The notes: generated from the sequence alone by a model not told the origin. A DNA stretch of 25,940 bases from Thalassarchaeum sp002495735 (GCA_937911265.1 CALDRG010000056.1:1-25940); one strand, 5' to 3'; shown: positions 1-7,936, counted from the stretch's first letter. Numbers and translations: made by a program.

Positions 1-455
1 TACCACATCCCAATCATTCCCACTAAGATGACAGTACCAGCTCCGAACCCCGGATCTGCTCCGTTCCAAGAGGATGGGTCAGTCAGCACCCCATCACCCT
101 TCGTCGAGACTAGCCACACAAAGTAGGCGGAGATTGAGGCCATCAGGGCAATCATCCCTACAGTTGCGTACTTGGCGTGCTTGGGAATGGTCTTGCCCGT
201 GGCGTAGTAGTCGAACATCGCTGAACCGAAGTAGCGGTTTGTCAGTGTCAGGCGAAACATCTTCTCGCTAGACATTGAGAACAGAAACGCGGCAGGAACA
301 GCCCAAGACACAGTTGGCCAACCCGGAATCCAGATGCCGATGACCGCGAATCCGAGGAACAACGATCCTAGGCCGACGTAGAGTCGACTCTTGGCCGGGC
401 TGCTCGCGACACAGTACCTCTCGACGACCTCGTCGATTGTCTCCAAGTGCTCCAC
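1..455 (-). CDS. DUF454 (YbaN-like) integral membrane protein, 5' part only
   Basis: The reverse strand is open from a GTG at 455 to the window edge, about 151 residues without a stop; an in-frame TAG two codons upstream of the GTG forces this start. After a short acidic N-terminus come a hydrophobic segment (LFLGFAVIGIWIPGWPTVSW), a motif FSMSSEKMFRLTLTNRYFGS, then KTIPKHAKYATVGM and a second hydrophobic segment. The pattern of G-x-LP/IPGWPT, an R/S-rich cytoplasmic motif, N-R-x-FG and a basic IP-x-x-AK stretch before a TM helix is that of the DUF454/YbaN inner-membrane family. The role of that family is not known. After the family domain there is an extra loop and what looks like another TM helix, cut by the window start. 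It is divergent from purN across 96 nt. Family call fairly sure; function unknown. Confidence 0.75.
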   Translation of the reverse strand, partial: MEHLETIDEVVERYCVASSPAKSRLYVGLGSLFLGFAVIGIWIPGWPTVSWAVPAAFLFSMSSEKMFRLTLTNRYFGSAMFDYYATGKTIPKHAKYATVGMIALMASISAYFVWLVSTKGDGVLTDPSSWNGADPGFGAGTVILVGMIGMW

Positions 456-503
456 GGGCTAATGCGGCAGTATTCTAGCCATAAATCTCAGTATTCGGGC
501 TGC

Positions 504-519
504 TGGGGCACACGCCCCA
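504..519 (+). promoter_or_regulatory. small GC hairpin in the purN leader
   Basis: TGGGGC and GCCCCA form a 6-bp perfect stem around a 4-nt ACAC loop, 32 nt before the purN ATG. A TATA-like CATAAAT at about 479-485 lies just upstream, so the hairpin would be at or near the 5' end of the transcript. The structure is directly visible; promoter position and any function are inference. Confidence 0.3.
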
Positions 520-551
520 ATTCTCAAGCCCCGGCGACCCGCCTAGGCACC

Positions 552-1184
552 ATGGGCGAAGGCTACGTACTGCCCAGAACCGGTACGACCAACGATCCTG
601 TCAGGCTCGCAGTACTGGTCTCGGGTGGCGGTTCGGGGCTGGCCTCACTTCTCAGGTATCAGCTCACACCGCGCTGCCACCGTACCATACTCGTCATCGC
701 TGACAAGACAGACGCCGGCGGTCTCCAGCACGGCCGCGACGCCGGCGTCACAAGCATCGGAGTACCTCTGCCGATGGAGGTTGAGAAGGATGAGCGCCGA
801 GTGGCCCACGAGCGGCTTGTGAATGCCGAACTCGAAGCCGCCGATGTGGAACTCGTGGTGCTCAGTGGCTACATGCGAATTCTCACACCGTGGTTCGTTA
901 AGCGCTGGAAAGGCCGATTGATCAACATCCACCCCTCATTGCTGCCCAACTTCCCAGGCGCCCACGCTCACCGCGACGCGCTTGCGGCCGGAGTGAGTGT
1001 AACTGGGTGCACCGTGCACCTCGTGGATGAGGGAGTGGACTCGGGTCCAATTCTCGCTCAGCGCGAGATTGAGGTGCTGGCAGGCGATAACGAGGAGGCG
1101 CTGCAGGAACGCGTCAAGGTGTTGGAGCACACTCTGTATCCAGAGGTTCTCGACAGGCTCTGCTCGGGGCAGATATCACTCTAG
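552..1184 (+). CDS. purN: phosphoribosylglycinamide formyltransferase (GAR transformylase)
   Basis: Transfers the formyl group of 10-formyltetrahydrofolate to glycinamide ribonucleotide in de novo purine synthesis, in the cytoplasm. The 210-residue product is the usual length of PurN. Near the N-terminus LAVLVSGGGSGL is the phosphate-binding loop; NIHPSLLPNFPG (about residues 125-136) carries the catalytic Asn125 and His127, and HLVDEGVDSGPI has the catalytic Asp163. The frame is open back to 447, but that extension overlaps the divergent membrane gene; the ATG at 552 gives a family-like start about 18 residues before the first beta strand. Its 3' end overlaps the convergent MobA-like gene by 9 nt. 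A folate-dependent PurN fits a lineage that uses tetrahydrofolate rather than the formate-dependent archaeal routes; that last point is inference. Confidence 0.93.
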   Translation: MGEGYVLPRTGTTNDPVRLAVLVSGGGSGLASLLRYQLTPRCHRTILVIADKTDAGGLQHGRDAGVTSIGVPLPMEVEKDERRVAHERLVNAELEAADVELVVLSGYMRILTPWFVKRWKGRLINIHPSLLPNFPGAHAHRDALAAGVSVTGCTVHLVDEGVDSGPILAQREIEVLAGDNEEALQERVKVLEHTLYPEVLDRLCSGQISL

Positions 1185-1739
1185 ATCCGCTGGAGTGTTG
1201 ACGTTACGCAACAGCGAAGGCTCCTCAAGCATCAGCGAGTGCTTCATCTCTGTAAATTGGACATGCAGCGGTCTACGATCCCCACTCTTCAGCTGCCCGA
1301 CCACCATCTTTGGTCGGACCAGAGCCAGCAGCGGGTGCGCCCACAACCCGTCGCTTGGCATCGCGAGGCAGTCAGAGGATCCTAACGCACCCTCCAGTCC
1401 AGCGAACAGTGCGGAGTTCACCCAAGGCACATCGACAGGGGCTAGTTGCACCGTCTCTTCGTCAATCAGTGGATCCTCGAAGGCCTCGATTAGCGCCTCA
1501 ATGGGACCCGAGTGAGGCTCGGCGTCTAGTACCCACTCGACTTGGATGGTGGAGTCGATGACCACACCGTAACGCTCGACATCTTCAGGCTCGGCCACGG
1601 CAATTCTGATTGGCTCGCGCCCCGCTTCCGCTAGGGCCATCGCGACACGGGCAATGCAGGTCTCACCGTTGACTTCTATGAGTGCCTTGTCTCGACCCAT
1701 ACGTGATGAGCGACCTCCGGCCAGAATCAGCGCCCGCAT
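1176..1739 (-). CDS. MobA-like nucleotidyltransferase (molybdenum cofactor guanylyltransferase family)
   Basis: The N-terminus MRALILAGGRSSRMGRDKAL is the signature NTP-binding loop of the MobA-like NTP transferase family (LAGG-x-S-x-RMG-x-DK), followed by VDVPWV, the D-x-P motif that in MobA binds Mg. MobA attaches GMP to molybdopterin to give the MGD cofactor; relatives use CTP or other NTPs, so the substrate is not settled. Length 187 residues, normal for MobA. The ATG at 1739 was preferred over one at 1757 because a GGTGAT Shine-Dalgarno lies 4 nt ahead and overlaps the stop of the preceding small gene. It is the last gene of a four-gene minus operon and its tail overlaps purN. No other molybdenum genes are in view. 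Confidence 0.85.
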   Translation of the reverse strand: MRALILAGGRSSRMGRDKALIEVNGETCIARVAMALAEAGREPIRIAVAEPEDVERYGVVIDSTIQVEWVLDAEPHSGPIEALIEAFEDPLIDEETVQLAPVDVPWVNSALFAGLEGALGSSDCLAMPSDGLWAHPLLALVRPKMVVGQLKSGDRRPLHVQFTEMKHSLMLEEPSLLRNVNTPADLE

Positions 1740-1743
1740 ACTA

Positions 1744-1953
1744 TCACCGCAACTCATCGAGCCGGCTCATCGCGTGCTGGATCTCGCCCATCAGGTCGAG
1801 CGCTCGGTTGAGCAGGACCGACCTGTCCTTCCTCGATTTCTTGGTCTCCATCCACCTCATCAGTTGCCTAATGTCGTGCGCGTCACGCTGTATCGTCCAT
1901 TCCAGCACCTGCTCGGCAACCGGGTCGTCAGACGGCAGTAGTCGATTGACCAT
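1744..1953 (-). CDS. small hypothetical protein, predicted helical
   Basis: A 69-residue protein that I do not recognise. It is rich in charged and aliphatic residues with heptad-like spacing (QVLEWTIQRDAHDIRQLM, LLNRALDLMGEIQHAM) and no Gly/Pro after the first ten residues, so it is very likely all-helical and possibly a coiled-coil or helix-bundle partner. Its TGA stop is part of the Shine-Dalgarno of the MobA-like gene, 4 nt before that start, and it begins 25 nt after the preceding gene. The packing inside an operon is the main reason to accept it as a gene. Confidence 0.6.
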   Translation of the reverse strand: MVNRLLPSDDPVAEQVLEWTIQRDAHDIRQLMRWMETKKSRKDRSVLLNRALDLMGEIQHAMSRLDELR

Positions 1954-1978
1954 GACGGGCGGTGCACGCCTTCGCCCA

Positions 1979-2635
1979 TCAGTCCTGCGCTTGTTCCTCT
2001 TGCAGCCGCTGCATTACTCGGCCTAGAAGCGAATCACCGTCGGGGATATCGACAGAGGAGAGTCGGATCAGCATCCCCCTACTCACCGTATGCCCGTGTA
2101 CCGTACCTGCATAACTGACGAGGAGGGCCATGTGACCGTCCACCTTACGACCGTCGCACCACGCTATCAGCACCTCGTCAACCGGCATCTCTCGACCTGC
2201 TCGCAGAAGTTCTTCGATGCTCAGTAAGAGGGCCTCGGCTGGCTCGCTGCCCCTTGTTGATGCAGCGAGCACTGACCACGGGTCGGTACCCAGCGCGGCG
2301 TGGTCGAGGTTAGCTAGTAGTAGGGCTGCTAGGGCCACGTCCTCTCGACCATGTCGGGCCCAAAGACGACTCACCAGACGCAGAAGCACGCGCTGGTCAT
2401 CGCCAGCACCTGTCAGCAACCACGAAGCGACGCGACGCAACAGATCGTCTGGCGTCCCGAGATGGAAAGAGTAGCCTGCCGATTCTCCCAGTCTGTCAGT
2501 GCTCGACTTCATGATTAGAGCCGGTACGCCAATGGGATAGGCCTCGCGCACTACTCTTGCCAACCGCCGGTCGGAACGATGCACCCTCGGGGCCTGTTGC
2601 GAGAGAAAATCGTCGAGCACTTCGTCGAGAGCCAT
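1979..2635 (-). CDS. hypothetical helical protein of the TerB-like/MobA-like operon
   Basis: A 218-residue protein of unrecognised family. The ATG at 2635 is chosen over the longer form (2677) because it follows the preceding stop by 7 nt with a GAGGT Shine-Dalgarno. The middle third is a run of amphipathic helices (LLRRVASWLLTG, VLLRLVSRLWARHG, ALAALLLANLDHAALG) reminiscent of HEAT-type or DNA-alkylation-repair-type helical repeats, although I cannot assign it to one. The C-terminal part (DEVLIAWCDGRKVDGHMALL and the region after it) looks more alpha/beta, and the end is a charged helix. No signal peptide or TM segment. Operon context suggests a shared role with the TerB-like gene upstream. 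Confidence 0.65.
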   Translation of the reverse strand: MALDEVLDDFLSQQAPRVHRSDRRLARVVREAYPIGVPALIMKSSTDRLGESAGYSFHLGTPDDLLRRVASWLLTGAGDDQRVLLRLVSRLWARHGREDVALAALLLANLDHAALGTDPWSVLAASTRGSEPAEALLLSIEELLRAGREMPVDEVLIAWCDGRKVDGHMALLVSYAGTVHGHTVSRGMLIRLSSVDIPDGDSLLGRVMQRLQEEQAQD

Positions 2636-2642
2636 GTCAACC

Positions 2643-3110
2643 TCAGATTTGGAAGCCGAGATTGTCAAAGATGCCACCTATACGCTCCATGGTGTCGTCC
2701 AACCGCATGCGGAAGTCCTGTAGGACGTTCCTGTGGATTGTATCTTCGAGTTGACGGTCGAGGCTGCGGGTTATCGCACGGTGTTCAGTGTCGCTGATTG
2801 AGAAGGCCCGCCGGAGGTAGGCCACCAGAGTGAGCTCGTCGTCCGAACGGTCGGTGTGGATTAGAACCGCCTCAAGCACCTGCCCATAGACCATCCCCAT
2901 CTCCATCTGACTAATCTGCCTGCCCACACCCGGACTCCTCCCCTCGACTACTGCGTCGTACACCTGTTTCGGCTCATCTTCATCCAGCCTCAGCGCGTGG
3001 GCTAGCTTGACCAGAAGACGCTTTTCGCCGTTCGAGAGTTGACCGTCTCGAAGCGCTATCCTCGTCGCTCCATGGAAAACCACTCTGCAGTCGTTCAGGC
3101 CCGCTTCCAT
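2643..3110 (-). CDS. TerB-like all-helical protein
   Basis: 155 residues. The first half contains IALRDGQLSNGEKRLLVKLA followed by HALRLDEDEP, the pattern of TerB/TerB-like domains (D-G-x-hydrophobic-S-x-x-E-x-x-hydrophobic-hydrophobic, then a short acidic turn and another helix). The second half, IHTDRSDDELTLVAYLRRAF then SISDTEHRAI, looks like a second, more divergent copy. TerB domains are acidic helical bundles that bind metal ions and occur in stress and phage-defence modules. The C-terminal 40 residues form another charged helix. It is the first gene of the minus operon and lies divergent from dnaG. No Shine-Dalgarno is evident at the ATG, so it may be leaderless. Assignment rests on motif pattern only. 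Confidence 0.6.
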   Translation of the reverse strand: MEAGLNDCRVVFHGATRIALRDGQLSNGEKRLLVKLAHALRLDEDEPKQVYDAVVEGRSPGVGRQISQMEMGMVYGQVLEAVLIHTDRSDDELTLVAYLRRAFSISDTEHRAITRSLDRQLEDTIHRNVLQDFRMRLDDTMERIGGIFDNLGFQI

Positions 3111-3294
3111 GGGCTACGATTGGAGCCGTGTCCCTTAATGGCTCGCGCAGACCATTCATCCGATAATCACCCGTACCATCGATAGGAGCGTTCATGAAGG
3201 GTCCGTTGGTCGCACAGATTGCAGGTACTCTGCCACACTCGCGGGCGCTTTATGCCCATTCACCGAACCGCCAACTGGCGAAAACCGGGAGCGA

Positions 3295-3328
3295 GGCCCC
3301 GAAAGTGGGGCCGAGAGCCTTAAGGAGA
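3295..3328 (+). promoter_or_regulatory. dnaG leader: GC hairpin and Shine-Dalgarno
   Basis: GGCCCC (3295-3300) and GGGGCC (3307-3312) form a perfect 6-bp GC stem with a GAAAGT loop. A strong Shine-Dalgarno AAGGAG follows at 3323-3328. Two ATGs lie downstream (3330 and 3336); only 3336 has normal spacing, 7 nt. A TATA-like TTTATG at about 3250 could be the promoter, which would put the hairpin inside the 5' leader. Sequence elements are seen; their role is inference. Confidence 0.4.
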
Positions 3329-3335
3329 AATGAAA

Positions 3336-4499
3336 ATGACAAATGAAGGAAAATACGTGATACACGCAACCATCCGCACGGATGGAACGGTTGCGCGCAA
3401 GGACGTCGTGGGAGCGATTTTCGGACAAACCGAAGGCCTCCTCGGCGAGGAGCTACAGCTTAGGAAGCTACAGCGGACCGGGCGCATCGGCCACGTCGAC
3501 GTTATCCTTCACCAGAACAAGGGCAAGGTGAACGGGGAGATACAACTCTCTTCGTCTATTGACCAAGTCAGCACCGCCGTGATTGGCGCTGCGCTCGAGA
3601 CGATCGACAGGATCGGCCCGTGCAAAGCGGTAATCAAGGTCAAGAAGATCGAGAATATTATCTCGGTCAAGAAGGACACGGTAATCGACAGAGCCAAGGA
3701 GCTCCTACTCGATATCGTGAACTCCGGTGCCGATGAGTCGAAGAACATCCTCGACGAGGTCCGTTCAGTCCTAAATTTGGGGAAGGAAACCGACTACAAA
3801 GGAATGACAGCTGGTCCGAACGTGATCAAGTCTGAGGCGATAATTATCGTCGAGGGCCGCAATGACGTTCGCAACTTGCTGAAGTACGACATCAAGAACG
3901 CCATAGCCACGATGGGTTCAGGCATCATGCCAGAACTAGCCGAGCTCGCCAAGACGAAAAAGACGGTGACTGCGTTCCTCGATGGCGACCGCGGCGGTAA
4001 GCTGTTGCTCATGGAGCTGGAAGGCAAAATAGGCAAGTCACTGACTCATGTCGCGTTCGCACCGACGAGTCGAGAGGTCGAGCACCTCGAGATGAAGGTC
4101 GTGACCAAGGCACTGACTCAGAAGGAGACGGCTGGCAAGGTCGTAGCCCGAATCAAGACTGAGATTAACAAGGACGACGACCGTGCGGTCGGGCGGGGCC
4201 GAGAGGTTGCTGCCCCTGACGAGGTCAAGGCATGGGCAGGGATGCTCGATGGACTCTCTCGTAATCACGCAGTGATCGTCCAAGAGGACGGCTCCGGCTC
4301 CGAGCCCATAGGCGCTCGCAGTTTGGAGACCGCTCTGACTGACTCGTCCGGCGCCCAGGGACTGGTGTTCGCCGGCAAAGTGACCGCCCGCATCTTCGAC
4401 CTCGCCTCCGGCGCAGGAATCGAGAACGTGCTGGGTTCGTCCGTCGGCAAAGTCACTCGCAAGTCTGGCGTACAAGCGTACTCAGCCGACGACCTCTGA
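3336..4499 (+). CDS. dnaG: archaeal-type DnaG primase (TOPRIM protein)
   Basis: Archaeal DnaG, 387 residues. The N-terminal region KYVIHATIRTDGTVARKDVV then GAIFGQTEGLLGEEL is diagnostic of archaeal DnaG. The TOPRIM domain starts near residue 166, with IIIVEGRNDVRNLL (catalytic-type Glu173) and FLDGDRGGKL (the D-G-D metal site at 216-218). Archaeal DnaG has primase activity in vitro and also associates with the archaeal exosome, where it helps with poly(A)-rich substrates. The C-terminal third is the less conserved archaeal extension. Start chosen at 3336 for its Shine-Dalgarno spacing; 3330 would add MK. The gene stands alone, flanked by a leader hairpin and by two 3' hairpins. Confidence 0.96.
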   Translation: MTNEGKYVIHATIRTDGTVARKDVVGAIFGQTEGLLGEELQLRKLQRTGRIGHVDVILHQNKGKVNGEIQLSSSIDQVSTAVIGAALETIDRIGPCKAVIKVKKIENIISVKKDTVIDRAKELLLDIVNSGADESKNILDEVRSVLNLGKETDYKGMTAGPNVIKSEAIIIVEGRNDVRNLLKYDIKNAIATMGSGIMPELAELAKTKKTVTAFLDGDRGGKLLLMELEGKIGKSLTHVAFAPTSREVEHLEMKVVTKALTQKETAGKVVARIKTEINKDDDRAVGRGREVAAPDEVKAWAGMLDGLSRNHAVIVQEDGSGSEPIGARSLETALTDSSGAQGLVFAGKVTARIFDLASGAGIENVLGSSVGKVTRKSGVQAYSADDL

Positions 4500-4540
4500 T
4501 TCGCTCAACAGCGAATCCTCCGGCGGGACATAGTCCCGCC
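4498..4540 (+). terminator. two tandem hairpins at the dnaG 3' end
   Basis: GATTCGCT (4498-4505) pairs with AGCGAATC (4510-4517) around a CAAC loop, and GGCGGGAC (4522-4529) pairs with GTCCCGCC (4533-4540) around an ATA loop. Both stems are perfect 8-mers, the first beginning inside the dnaG stop codon. No U-run follows, so this is not a bacterial intrinsic terminator; it could be a 3' stability or processing structure. The TPR gene begins 68 nt further on. Confidence 0.45.
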
Positions 4541-4608
4541 TACAATGGCGGCGCTAGCCTTGTCATCCGCAGAAGCCATCAAAAGTCGTGCAGGTTCGTT
4601 GAAGCAGG

Positions 4609-6909
4609 ATGGAAGACTCGACCTTGGGCATACTGACACTGTATGCTCTGTTGGGGCTGGCACTGCTGACCCTCTGGCTCAGGCATCAGGCGGTGCTTCG
4701 TCAGAGGGAGCGGATGAGGGATAAGATGGGGACCCTGCAGGGAGACCTCTCAGACACCTCACAACGCCTCGACTTGCTTTCGAGGGGCGTTGACACCGTA
4801 CTTAGTGAGACTCCTGGGATGCAGGGCCTGCTGGATGCCCACAAGTCCCTCGAGTCAGCTGAGACCCTGCTGTTTGAGCAAGATGTCAACGTCAGCTCCA
4901 GTGAATCGGTGGCGATAGCTAGCCACGCAGCCAAGACCATTCTCGTACACTACCCTGGTTTAGCCGACGATGATGGTCACAAGGAGGTCGTTCCAGGACT
5001 ACTCCCCCTAGTAGAGCGGTTGGACGCGATACTCAACGAGGCCGAGATGCAGTCTGAAGACCTCGAGTTGACTGGAGGCCAGCACAGGAGGCTCGGAGAA
5101 CTATTCCATGGCATCGAACGGACAATCCGAGCATCGGACTTCTACAGACGCGCCCACAGTCTCGGCGCCGAGGACGCCGACGCTCTACACTCCCTAGCAA
5201 CGATTCATCGAGAGGAAGGCAATATGGAAGCACTCGACCGCAACCTCGAGAGATTACTAGCAATCGATCCGGACGACGTCGGCGTTCTCAAGGAACAGGT
5301 TCTGCTACTCTCTGGAACAGATGAGGAAAGGGTCACCCGCAATCACCGCAGGCTGGAGGCGCTCGGTGTGGAGTTCGACATCTCTCTAGCTACCACTGAG
5401 TTCTCTGACATCGTCGAGAGGGCGAGAGAGATCAACACAGAAATTGATCCGAGAGCGACCGAGCCCGAGACATCCTTGGGATGGCTCGAACGTGCAGCCA
5501 AACTGCTGATGATAGGAGAGATTACCGTCGCCCTTGAGTCGGTCGAGAACGCCCTCGAGGTTAATCCCGACAATGGCGAGGCATGGATGCTGCACGCCAA
5601 ACTGCTTTCAGTTGACAAGGATAGAATGAAGGAGGCCCTGCAGAGCATTCGTCGGGCCACCGCTCTGGGCGAGTACGGAGTCATTCTCGAGTCGGAGATA
5701 TTCGAGAACGACGGCAGACTCGATGCGGCGCGGGCTGTGCTTGAGGAAAGACTCGAGACCAACCCCGAGGACGCCGAGGCGAGAGCCCGGCTCAGTCTGG
5801 TGCTTCTGCGAGCAGGGGCGAATGAGTGGTCACGTAAAGTGCTCGACGAGGCGCCACCTGGATCATGGGAGAGCGCCCCGTTGCACGTCATGGACGGCAG
5901 ACTCAACCTGCTTAGCAGTGAGAGCCACCGTGACAACACCGGGCATCACGACCAGTTAGTACTACTCGACGCACTGGTTGCGTTCGATGCCGCTATTGAT
6001 CGCGACAGAGAGTCCGGTTTGGCATGGCTGGGCCGAGCCAGAGCCCTGCGCTACCAAGGCGCTCCCAATGAAGCCGAGGTCGCCCTGACGCGAGCCCGGC
6101 GACTGGTTCCTGAGCATCCTTCGATTCCTCTCGAGGAGGCACAACTGTGTCTTGATCTTGGCCGTCTCGAACAGGCTGACACTCTGGTTGCCGAGGCCGC
6201 CACGCAGTTGAACAACCACTCAGCAATACCCTTCATCAGGGGTCTGATAGCTGCTCGTCAGAACAGGCTCACTGAATCAATTTCTCTGTTCAGCAAAGTA
6301 CTCGCCAATGATCCTGACCACGTCCGCGCCCGACTGAACAGGTGCTCAGCTTCACTGCTGAAGGGCGACCTAGCCGAAGCCCTCGATGACGCCGATTATT
6401 TGGTGACCAACCAACCTGGACTCGATATGGCGCGCCTACGCCGCTCCGAGGTCCTGATGAGCCATGGTGACTGGGACGAGGCCGAGGCTGAGTTGCGCAG
6501 GCTGCTTGAGAACAGACCCGAGCACACAATGGCATTGGTCCACCTTGGGACATGTCTGATTGCAAGGGACAGGGCTGAACAGGCCGAGAAACCCCTCAAC
6601 ACAGCGCTGCAGATTGACCCCACTCATTCTGATGCATGGTATCAGCGTGGGCTCCTGTACCTCGACTTCGGGCGCCTTGAAGATTCAATGCGCGACTTCA
6701 AGAACGCAGCCGAGAATGATGAACACCACATCGATGCTAGACTCAGGATAGCCTCCTTGCTGCACGAGTCTGAGGATAAGAAGGGGGCCGCAGCAGCCTG
6801 GAGAAAGGTCCTCGATGTGGACCCCGAGCACCGTTTGGCCAGGCGCAGGTTGGAGGAGTGCAGGGAGAGGTCGGGCCCACCGAAACCCAACCCGCAGGGA
6901 GAGGGTTGA
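4609..6909 (+). CDS. membrane-anchored tetratricopeptide-repeat protein
   Basis: 766 residues. Residues about 6-24 (ILTLYALLGLALLTLWLR) form one N-terminal TM anchor, followed by a basic coiled coil (RERMRDKMGTLQGDLS...). From about residue 160 to the end the protein is built of TPR units, with repeated W-x-x-x-G-x-h-x-x-x-x-x-x-x-A and A-x-x-x-x-x-x-x-x-x-P endings (DAWYQRGLLYLDFGRLEDSM; LAIDPDD, LEVNPDNGEAW, LANDPDHVRA, LQIDPTHSDA, LDVDPEHRLA mark successive repeats). TPR solenoids are protein-binding scaffolds; the partner is not visible. The signal anchor and basic flank suggest one TM helix with a large soluble repeat domain, whose side of the membrane I cannot settle. A redoxin gene follows by 28 nt and is probably cotranscribed. 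C-terminus is basic and disordered. Confidence 0.88.
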   Translation: MEDSTLGILTLYALLGLALLTLWLRHQAVLRQRERMRDKMGTLQGDLSDTSQRLDLLSRGVDTVLSETPGMQGLLDAHKSLESAETLLFEQDVNVSSSESVAIASHAAKTILVHYPGLADDDGHKEVVPGLLPLVERLDAILNEAEMQSEDLELTGGQHRRLGELFHGIERTIRASDFYRRAHSLGAEDADALHSLATIHREEGNMEALDRNLERLLAIDPDDVGVLKEQVLLLSGTDEERVTRNHRRLEALGVEFDISLATTEFSDIVERAREINTEIDPRATEPETSLGWLERAAKLLMIGEITVALESVENALEVNPDNGEAWMLHAKLLSVDKDRMKEALQSIRRATALGEYGVILESEIFENDGRLDAARAVLEERLETNPEDAEARARLSLVLLRAGANEWSRKVLDEAPPGSWESAPLHVMDGRLNLLSSESHRDNTGHHDQLVLLDALVAFDAAIDRDRESGLAWLGRARALRYQGAPNEAEVALTRARRLVPEHPSIPLEEAQLCLDLGRLEQADTLVAEAATQLNNHSAIPFIRGLIAARQNRLTESISLFSKVLANDPDHVRARLNRCSASLLKGDLAEALDDADYLVTNQPGLDMARLRRSEVLMSHGDWDEAEAELRRLLENRPEHTMALVHLGTCLIARDRAEQAEKPLNTALQIDPTHSDAWYQRGLLYLDFGRLEDSMRDFKNAAENDEHHIDARLRIASLLHESEDKKGAAAAWRKVLDVDPEHRLARRRLEECRERSGPPKPNPQGEG

Positions 6910-6937
6910 ACTGCTTCCCATCACCCCCGCCGACCAC

Positions 6938-7492
6938 ATGCAGGAACTACGAGGAATCGAACCGGGCGACTCCGCACCCGACTTTCATCTACCGAATGCC
7001 AATCCAACTGTAGGCAACGAAACGATGTCGTTGAGTGATGTCATTGGGCCAAACGGAGCCATCATCGTGTTCACATGCAATCATTGCCCGTACGTGGTCG
7101 GCTCCGAGCCACGCATTGAGGCGGTGGCCGCGCGCGCGCGTATCGAGGGCCTTGGATTCACCGGAATCAACTCCAACGATCCCGTGAACTACGAATCGGA
7201 TTCGTGGGAGAAGATGGTCAATCGGGCCGGCCGAGGGATGAGCTACTCCTACCTACATGACGACAGCCAAGACACCGCGCGCGCGTATGGGGCGGAGAGA
7301 ACACCCGAATTCTATCTTCTCGACTCCTCGGGAGCAGTCACCTACCGCGGACGACTCGACGACTCACCTCGAGACCCATCCCACTCCTCGATCTCTGATC
7401 TGGCAAATGCCATGGACGACATGGCCGCCGGACGCAACGTATCCATACCTCGCACTGATAGTATCGGTTGCTCGGTCAAGTGGAAGATTTAG
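6938..7492 (+). CDS. redoxin-family (AhpC/TSA, PRX-like) thiol protein
   Basis: 184 residues from the ATG at 6938; the longer open frame back to 6815 lies inside the TPR gene. IEPGDSAPDFHLPNANP is the usual start of an AhpC/TSA redoxin, and FTCNHCPYV gives a C47-x-x-C50 pair at the position of the peroxidatic Cys. The C-terminal IGCSVKWKI matches the conserved GC-S/T-I-KWK tail of the PRX-like2 group of thioredoxin-fold proteins. These proteins are probably thiol peroxidases or disulfide reductases; substrates are poorly known. No signal peptide, so cytoplasmic. It ends 9 nt from the convergent Lrp gene. Confidence 0.85.
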   Translation: MQELRGIEPGDSAPDFHLPNANPTVGNETMSLSDVIGPNGAIIVFTCNHCPYVVGSEPRIEAVAARARIEGLGFTGINSNDPVNYESDSWEKMVNRAGRGMSYSYLHDDSQDTARAYGAERTPEFYLLDSSGAVTYRGRLDDSPRDPSHSSISDLANAMDDMAAGRNVSIPRTDSIGCSVKWKI

Positions 7493-7501
7493 ACTCCTCA
7501 A

Positions 7502-7924
7502 TCAGTACTGCTCGAGCACTAACTCGGTCTGTGTAGAGCTAATCTCGCCGGGCGCTGCCAGCCACATCTCGTCGAGTAGGTTACGCAGTGCCACGGTGTC
7601 GTCAACGTGCACCACAGCGACTAGGTCTGCGTTGCCACTAATCTCGTAGACGCACTCCACACCGGCCCACGTGGAGAATTCTCCGGCAAGTGAACCAATC
7701 TCAGTTCCAGGGCCGACCTTGAGGCGAACTAGAGCAGTCAGTCCGATGCCCGCCTCGCGAATGGTGTAGCCGCGGACCACTCCGTCCTCTTCCAACCTGC
7801 GCATGCGGGTGCGAACAGTTCTCTCGGTCACTCCAACCTGCTTCGCAATATCCACGAAAGGAGCCCTCGCTGAGTCCCTCAGGACTGAGAGAATGGCTCT
7901 GTCGAGACTGTCTACTTCTACCAT
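7502..7924 (-). CDS. Lrp/AsnC-family transcriptional regulator
   Basis: 140 residues, the standard length for Lrp/AsnC. Residues about 5-55 hold the helix-turn-helix (LDRAILSVLRDSARAPFVDI, then VGVTERTVRTRMRRLEEDGV), and about 65-140 the RAM effector-binding domain (VRLKVGPGTEIGSLAGEF, YEISGNADLVAVVHVDD). Members sense amino acids or small metabolites and commonly regulate their own gene. An AT-rich 143-nt spacer with a 16-bp palindrome 12 nt upstream of the ATG separates it from a divergent gene of unknown function, so local and autoregulation are both plausible. The effector cannot be read from sequence. Confidence 0.92.
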   Translation of the reverse strand: MVEVDSLDRAILSVLRDSARAPFVDIAKQVGVTERTVRTRMRRLEEDGVVRGYTIREAGIGLTALVRLKVGPGTEIGSLAGEFSTWAGVECVYEISGNADLVAVVHVDDTVALRNLLDEMWLAAPGEISSTQTELVLEQY

Positions 7925-7936
7925 GCGTTTCGCCGA

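Noticed and set aside
447..551. N-terminal extension of purN from the ATG at 447
   Set aside because: It overlaps the start of the divergent membrane gene and adds a non-family-like Ser/Gln/His-rich stretch; the ATG at 552 is ordinary for PurN.
552..1979. Shared 12-mer ATGGGCGAAGGC at 552-563 (plus) and at 1968-1979 (minus)
   Set aside because: Too short and too common for a repeat; the second copy sits in an intergenic gap in a different frame.
5343..5939. 198-codon minus-strand frame inside the TPR gene
   Set aside because: Ser/Leu/Arg-rich translation typical of an antisense shadow of a biased coding frame; no independent signals.
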